Assembly (NCBI RefSeq): GCF_040049255.1
Contig: NZ_JBDZDR010000004.1
Span: 372,001-436,000 of the forward strand
Reading direction: 5' to 3'
DNA length: 64,000 bases
DNA from: Pseudaminobacter sp040049255
GTDB taxonomy: Bacteria > Pseudomonadota > Alphaproteobacteria > Rhizobiales > Rhizobiaceae
This document shows, piece after piece, positions 60,774 to 64,000 of this stretch. A program made the translations under genes and the position numbers. Under the pieces are notes generated by a model. It made no database searches. It worked only from the letters and a program-made list of their open reading frames with translations, and was not told where the DNA came from. Position 1 is the stretch's first letter. Every line of letters begins with the position of its first letter.

Positions 60774-61937
60774 ATGCCTTTTCGACCGTCTTTCTTTGCC
60801 GCGTTTTTGAGCCTCGCACTGGTTTTTAGCTTTGCGGCATCCGCCAACGCTCAATTGTTCGAATCGAAGGCCAAAGAGGCTTTCATGATCGATGCGGACA
60901 CGGGATCGATCCTTTTTTCCAAGAACGCCGACACGCCATTTCCGCCAGCTTCGCTTGCCAAGCTCATGACCATGGAGGTCGTGTTCCATGCGATCAAGGA
61001 AGGCCGCTACACTCTCGACGATACATTCGCGGTCAGCGAAAATGCGTGGCGCAACGGCGGCGCAAAGTCCGGCGGCTCGACCATGTTCGCCGCCCTCAAG
61101 TCCACCATCCGCCTGGAGGATTTGATCAAGGGGATCGCCGTGCAGTCCGCTAATGATGGCTGCATCATCATTGCCGAAGGCATGGCCGGCAGCGAGGAGA
61201 ATTTCGCAACGCTGATGACCGAGCGCGCACGCGAACTGGGTCTCACGAAGTCGGTGTTCAAGAATTCCACGGGCCTTCCCGCCGATGGCCAGGTGATGAC
61301 GGCGCGCGAACTCGTCGAACTGTCTGAGCACATCTGGCGCGAATACCCTGATCTCTACAAATATTTTGCCGAGCCGGACTTTACCTGGAACAAGATCACC
61401 CAGCGCAATCGCAACCCGATCCTTGCCATGGACATCGGTGGAGATGGCCTGAAGACTGGCTATACGGAGGAATCCGGCTACGGCATCGTGGGTTCGGTCA
61501 GCCGTGACGGCCGCCGCATCTTCGTGGCCCTCAGCGGAATGAGCAGCGACCGCGAGCGCTCCGAGGAGGTGCGCAAGATCCTGGACTGGGGCATGCGGGC
61601 CTTCCAGAAGACCCAGTTGTTTGCCGATGGCGAGGTCGTGGCAGAAGCAGGCATATACGGCGGGGCCAAATCGGGTATCGCGCTGAAGGCACACGGGCCG
61701 ATTTCGATTCTGGTTCCGATCACCAACCGCGACCGACTGACCGCGCAGGTGGTCTATGAGGGGCCAATCATCGCACCGGTCGAAGAGGGAACCCGAATTG
61801 GCACCTTGCGCGTCAAGATCGGCGACACGCTAAGCCAGGAAACACCGCTCTATGCGGCTGAAAGCGTGGGGCTGGGTCCCTTGCACAGGCGTGCTCTCGA
61901 CGCGGTCGGAGAGTTGCTCATCGGCTGGATGCGCTGA
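60774..61937 (+). CDS. dacC: serine-type D-alanyl-D-alanine carboxypeptidase (PBP5/6 type)
   Basis: 387 residues from MPFRPSFFAAFLS. The signal peptide cleaves near ANA-Q (residue 26). The penicillin-binding motifs are S60-x-x-K63 (PPASLAKLM), S124-A-N126 (VQSANDG) and K226-T-G (LKTGYTEE). A C-terminal beta domain (from about 290) and a short amphipathic tail (RALDAVGELLIGWMR) fit a membrane-anchored PBP5/6. It trims pentapeptides in peptidoglycan. It follows rlpA, keeping two cell-wall enzymes together. The exact paralogue name (dacA/C/F) is uncertain. Confidence 0.92.
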   Translation: MPFRPSFFAAFLSLALVFSFAASANAQLFESKAKEAFMIDADTGSILFSKNADTPFPPASLAKLMTMEVVFHAIKEGRYTLDDTFAVSENAWRNGGAKSGGSTMFAALKSTIRLEDLIKGIAVQSANDGCIIIAEGMAGSEENFATLMTERARELGLTKSVFKNSTGLPADGQVMTARELVELSEHIWREYPDLYKYFAEPDFTWNKITQRNRNPILAMDIGGDGLKTGYTEESGYGIVGSVSRDGRRIFVALSGMSSDRERSEEVRKILDWGMRAFQKTQLFADGEVVAEAGIYGGAKSGIALKAHGPISILVPITNRDRLTAQVVYEGPIIAPVEEGTRIGTLRVKIGDTLSQETPLYAAESVGLGPLHRRALDAVGELLIGWMR

Positions 61938-61993
61938 TCATCGTAAAAGTGGACGTATCGTCCCCACCGGCATAAGACGGGGTCAACCGGTGC

Positions 61994-62013
61994 CGGACCG
62001 CAGTTCCGGTCCG
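61994..62013 (+). promoter_or_regulatory. hairpin just upstream of the tmk ribosome site
   Basis: CGGACCG (61994-62000) pairs with CGGTCCG (62007-62013) around CAGTTC. It ends three bases before the AAGGA (62017-62021) of tmk. There is no T-run, so it may be a weak terminator after the carboxypeptidase gene or a leader structure. Confidence 0.4.
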
Positions 62014-62029
62014 AGTAAGGACAATTGAA

Positions 62030-62701
62030 TTGACGCGCGGACTTTTCATAAGCTTCGAAGGTGGCGAGGGCGCCGGCAAGTCGACGCAGATCAAGCTGCT
62101 GGCGGCCAAGCTTCGTGCGAAGGGCTATCGGTTGACCGTCACGCGGGAGCCCGGCGGTTCGCCCGGCGCGGAAGCGGTACGCCACGTCATTCTGTCGGGC
62201 GCGGCCGAGACTTTCGGCCCGAAGATGGAAGCTTTGCTGTTTGCAGCAGCGCGCTCCGACCATATCGAGCAGGTCATCCGGCCAGCCATCGAGCGCGGCG
62301 ACATCGTGCTGTGCGATCGCTTCGTCGATTCATCGCGCGTCTATCAGGGCGGTTCGGGGGAAATCGATCCTGTCTTCATGACGGCACTCGAGCGCGTCTC
62401 GCTCAACGGCATGATGCCGGACCTGACGCTGATCTTCGATATCGATCCGGCGCTCGGAATGCAGCGTGCGACAGCGCGGCGGGGCGATGATGCCGCGGAC
62501 AGGTTCGAGAAGGAGACGCTCGCGGTCCATCGAAGCCGCCGCGAAGCCTACCTTGAAATCGCCCGCAAGGAGCCCGAGCGCTGCATCGTCATTGACGCGT
62601 CGCAGCCCGTTGAGACGGTCGAGCACGCGGTGACGGAAGTTGTTTTCCGGACCGTCGAGGCGTGTTTTGCAAGCGCCCCGGGCCAGGCCCAGGAGGCGTG
62701 A
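62030..62701 (+). CDS. tmk: thymidylate kinase (dTMP kinase)
   Basis: 223 residues from a TTG at 62030, eight bases after AAGGA. It phosphorylates dTMP to dTDP. The P-loop is FEGGEGAGKSTQ near residues 8-19, the DR motif is in CDRFVDSSRVYQGG, and the lid region is QRATARRGDDAADRFEKE. It overlaps holB by one base (TGATG), the conserved tmk-holB pairing. Confidence 0.95.
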   Translation: MTRGLFISFEGGEGAGKSTQIKLLAAKLRAKGYRLTVTREPGGSPGAEAVRHVILSGAAETFGPKMEALLFAAARSDHIEQVIRPAIERGDIVLCDRFVDSSRVYQGGSGEIDPVFMTALERVSLNGMMPDLTLIFDIDPALGMQRATARRGDDAADRFEKETLAVHRSRREAYLEIARKEPERCIVIDASQPVETVEHAVTEVVFRTVEACFASAPGQAQEA

Positions 62702-63753
62702 TGTTCGAACGCATCGCACCAGAGCAGCACGACACTCTGGACGGCGTGCCGGAGCCGGCCGAAAACCCGTTCCTGTTCGGGCATGAGACCGCAGCTGCCA
62801 TGCTTGCCGCCGCCTACCGCGCCCGAAAACTGCCGCACGCGCTGCTGCTGGCCGGGCCCCAGGGCATCGGCAAGGCGACGCTGGCGTTTCATCTTGCCTA
62901 TCACCTGTTGAAGAACCCGGAGCCTTCGCAAGCTCCGGAGACGCTGTCTTCGCCTGATCCGGCCTCGCCGCTGTATCGTCAGGTCGCGATGGGGGCGCAT
63001 CCGGGCGTCCTTCACCTGACACGGCCGCTGAATGAAAAGACGAAGGCCTTCAAGACGGTCCTGACCGTGGATGAAATCCGCAAGGTCAACCGGTTCCTCT
63101 CAATGACTTCCCATGATGGAAGCTACCGCGTGGTGATCGTCGATCCCGCCGACGACATGAACACCAATGCGGCAAACGCACTGCTCAAGAACCTCGAGGA
63201 GCCCCCGGCAAAGACGCTGTTCATCCTCATCACCCATTCGCCGGGCGGCCTGCTGCCCACGATCCGTTCGCGCTGCCAGATGGTTAGGTTGTCGCCGCTC
63301 GACGCAGGCACTCTGCTGCAGGCGCTTGGGCGCGCCGACACTCCGCTGCCGGACAGCGCGGAAGCGCGCGCGGCGCTTGCGGAGCGGGCAGGGGGCAGCG
63401 CGCGCAACGCAATCGTCCTGACACAATATGGCGGGCTGGAGATCGCGGAGGCCGTCGACGGGCTTCTGGCCGCGCCGCATCTGGACGTGGCCGCCGCGCA
63501 CAAGCTGGCCGAGGTGGTGGCCGCGCGCGACCAGGCAATGCGTTTCGACATCTTCAACCGCCATGCCCTCGACCTGCTTGCGGATGCCGCCAGCGCCGCC
63601 GCACTGAACAGCGATGTCGTGCTGGCCAACCGCTTTTCCGAAGCATGGCAGGAGGCGCGGGCGTCGATCAATGAGGCCGAGATATACAATCTCGACAAGA
63701 AGCAGCATGTGCTTAACATGATCATGCGTCTCAACGCGGCCATGCGAATGTGA
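62701..63753 (+). CDS. holB: DNA polymerase III delta' subunit
   Basis: 350 residues from MFERIAPEQHDTLDG. It is the clamp-loader subunit. Motifs are P-loop-like GPQGIGKATL (about 56-65), VIVDPADDMNTNAANALLKNLEEPP and the arginine-finger SRC motif in IRSRCQM. The four-cysteine zinc module seen in the E. coli protein is not apparent. Transcribed with tmk and followed by metG. Confidence 0.94.
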   Translation: MFERIAPEQHDTLDGVPEPAENPFLFGHETAAAMLAAAYRARKLPHALLLAGPQGIGKATLAFHLAYHLLKNPEPSQAPETLSSPDPASPLYRQVAMGAHPGVLHLTRPLNEKTKAFKTVLTVDEIRKVNRFLSMTSHDGSYRVVIVDPADDMNTNAANALLKNLEEPPAKTLFILITHSPGGLLPTIRSRCQMVRLSPLDAGTLLQALGRADTPLPDSAEARAALAERAGGSARNAIVLTQYGGLEIAEAVDGLLAAPHLDVAAAHKLAEVVAARDQAMRFDIFNRHALDLLADAASAAALNSDVVLANRFSEAWQEARASINEAEIYNLDKKQHVLNMIMRLNAAMRM

Positions 63754-63842
63754 AGCTCGTCCACTGGCGCGGGATAGCAATCGCTTTCCCGATGCGTTAT
63801 CTCACCGCTCAATTCACCATTTGAAGTACGAACGGCTTCTTC

Positions 63843-64000
63843 ATGTCCCGCGAAAAATTCTATCTGACGACAGCCATATCCTACCCCAACGGCAAGCCTC
63901 ACATCGGCCACGCCTACGAGCTGATCGCGACAGACGCGCTGGCACGCTTCCAGCGGCTCGATGGCAAAAACGTTTTCTTCCTGACCGGCACCGACGAGCA
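63843..64000 (+). CDS. metG: methionine-tRNA ligase, 5' part only
   Basis: The first 52 residues are visible, MSREKFYLTTAISYPNGKPHIGHAYELIATD onwards, until the window ends. PHIGHAYE is the class I HIGH motif and FLTGTDE the following conserved block. It is the third gene of the usual tmk-holB-metG run. Confidence 0.95.
   Translation, partial: MSREKFYLTTAISYPNGKPHIGHAYELIATDALARFQRLDGKNVFFLTGTDE

Overview
The window is a stretch of high-GC, almost entirely core chromosome from an alphaproteobacterium, most likely a Rhizobiales member of the Phyllobacteriaceae/Rhizobiaceae type (Mesorhizobium-like). The evidence is gene content and order: dusB-ntrB-ntrC-ntrY-ntrX-trkA-hfq-hflX, the pdhA-pdhB-pdhC-lpd-lipA block with a lipoyl domain fused to PdhB, a fused ispDF gene, a stand-alone CinA C-terminal domain, and short palindromic intergenic repeats of rhizobial style. 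This assignment is inferred from memory of gene neighbourhoods, not from a database search. No rRNA, tRNA, CRISPR array, prophage or insertion sequence was seen.

Layout. 1-1.2 kb: the end of a CitE-like CoA-ester lyase gene with a MaoC hydratase. 1.35-4.65 kb: a DUF2336 protein convergent with parE. 4.86-5.49 kb: a HigBA-like toxin-antitoxin pair with a double palindrome at its start. 5.5-10.1 kb: the glycine cleavage operon gcvT-gcvH-gcvP behind a tandem glycine riboswitch. 10.2-12.4 kb: an XRE regulator, then a Tat-type molybdopterin lipoprotein with its cytochrome b partner. 12.5-16.4 kb: the two enzymes of glutathione-dependent formaldehyde oxidation (fghA, adhC), separated by a VapBC-type pair, a DUF1345 membrane protein and a YaiI protein. 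16.5-22.7 kb: a small ion channel, a propionyl-CoA carboxylase alpha subunit and dnaE. After a 500-bp non-coding gap with a long inverted repeat, 23.2-26.8 kb carries a VOC protein, kdsA, eno and ftsB. 27-34.7 kb: the pyruvate dehydrogenase/lipoate cluster. 34.7-36.4 kb: cinA and ispDF on the minus strand. 36.6-47.3 kb: the nitrogen two-component systems, trkA, hfq and hflX, facing mazG.

48.2-55.6 kb is the main accessory-type region: a LacI regulator divergent from a complete sugar ABC transporter (binding protein, two permeases, ATPase), followed by an aldose-1-epimerase-like gene and a D-lyxose/D-mannose isomerase-family gene. Two LacI-style operators lie in the divergent intergenic region. 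I read this as one regulated uptake and isomerisation pathway for a pentose or hexose such as D-lyxose or D-mannose. Next come a phytanoyl-CoA dioxygenase-family gene divergent from an AraC regulator, then a polysaccharide deacetylase and a family-25 glycosyltransferase. 59.4-64 kb returns to core genes: rlpA, a D,D-carboxypeptidase, tmk, holB and the start of metG.

Most of the window is ordinary housekeeping DNA. The observations worth testing are the sugar locus, the translational fusion of vapBC to fghA, the Mo-lipoprotein/cytochrome pair, and several palindromes in regulatory positions (before higB, vapB, pdhA, dac and dusB). I did not find a clearly undescribed multi-gene system.
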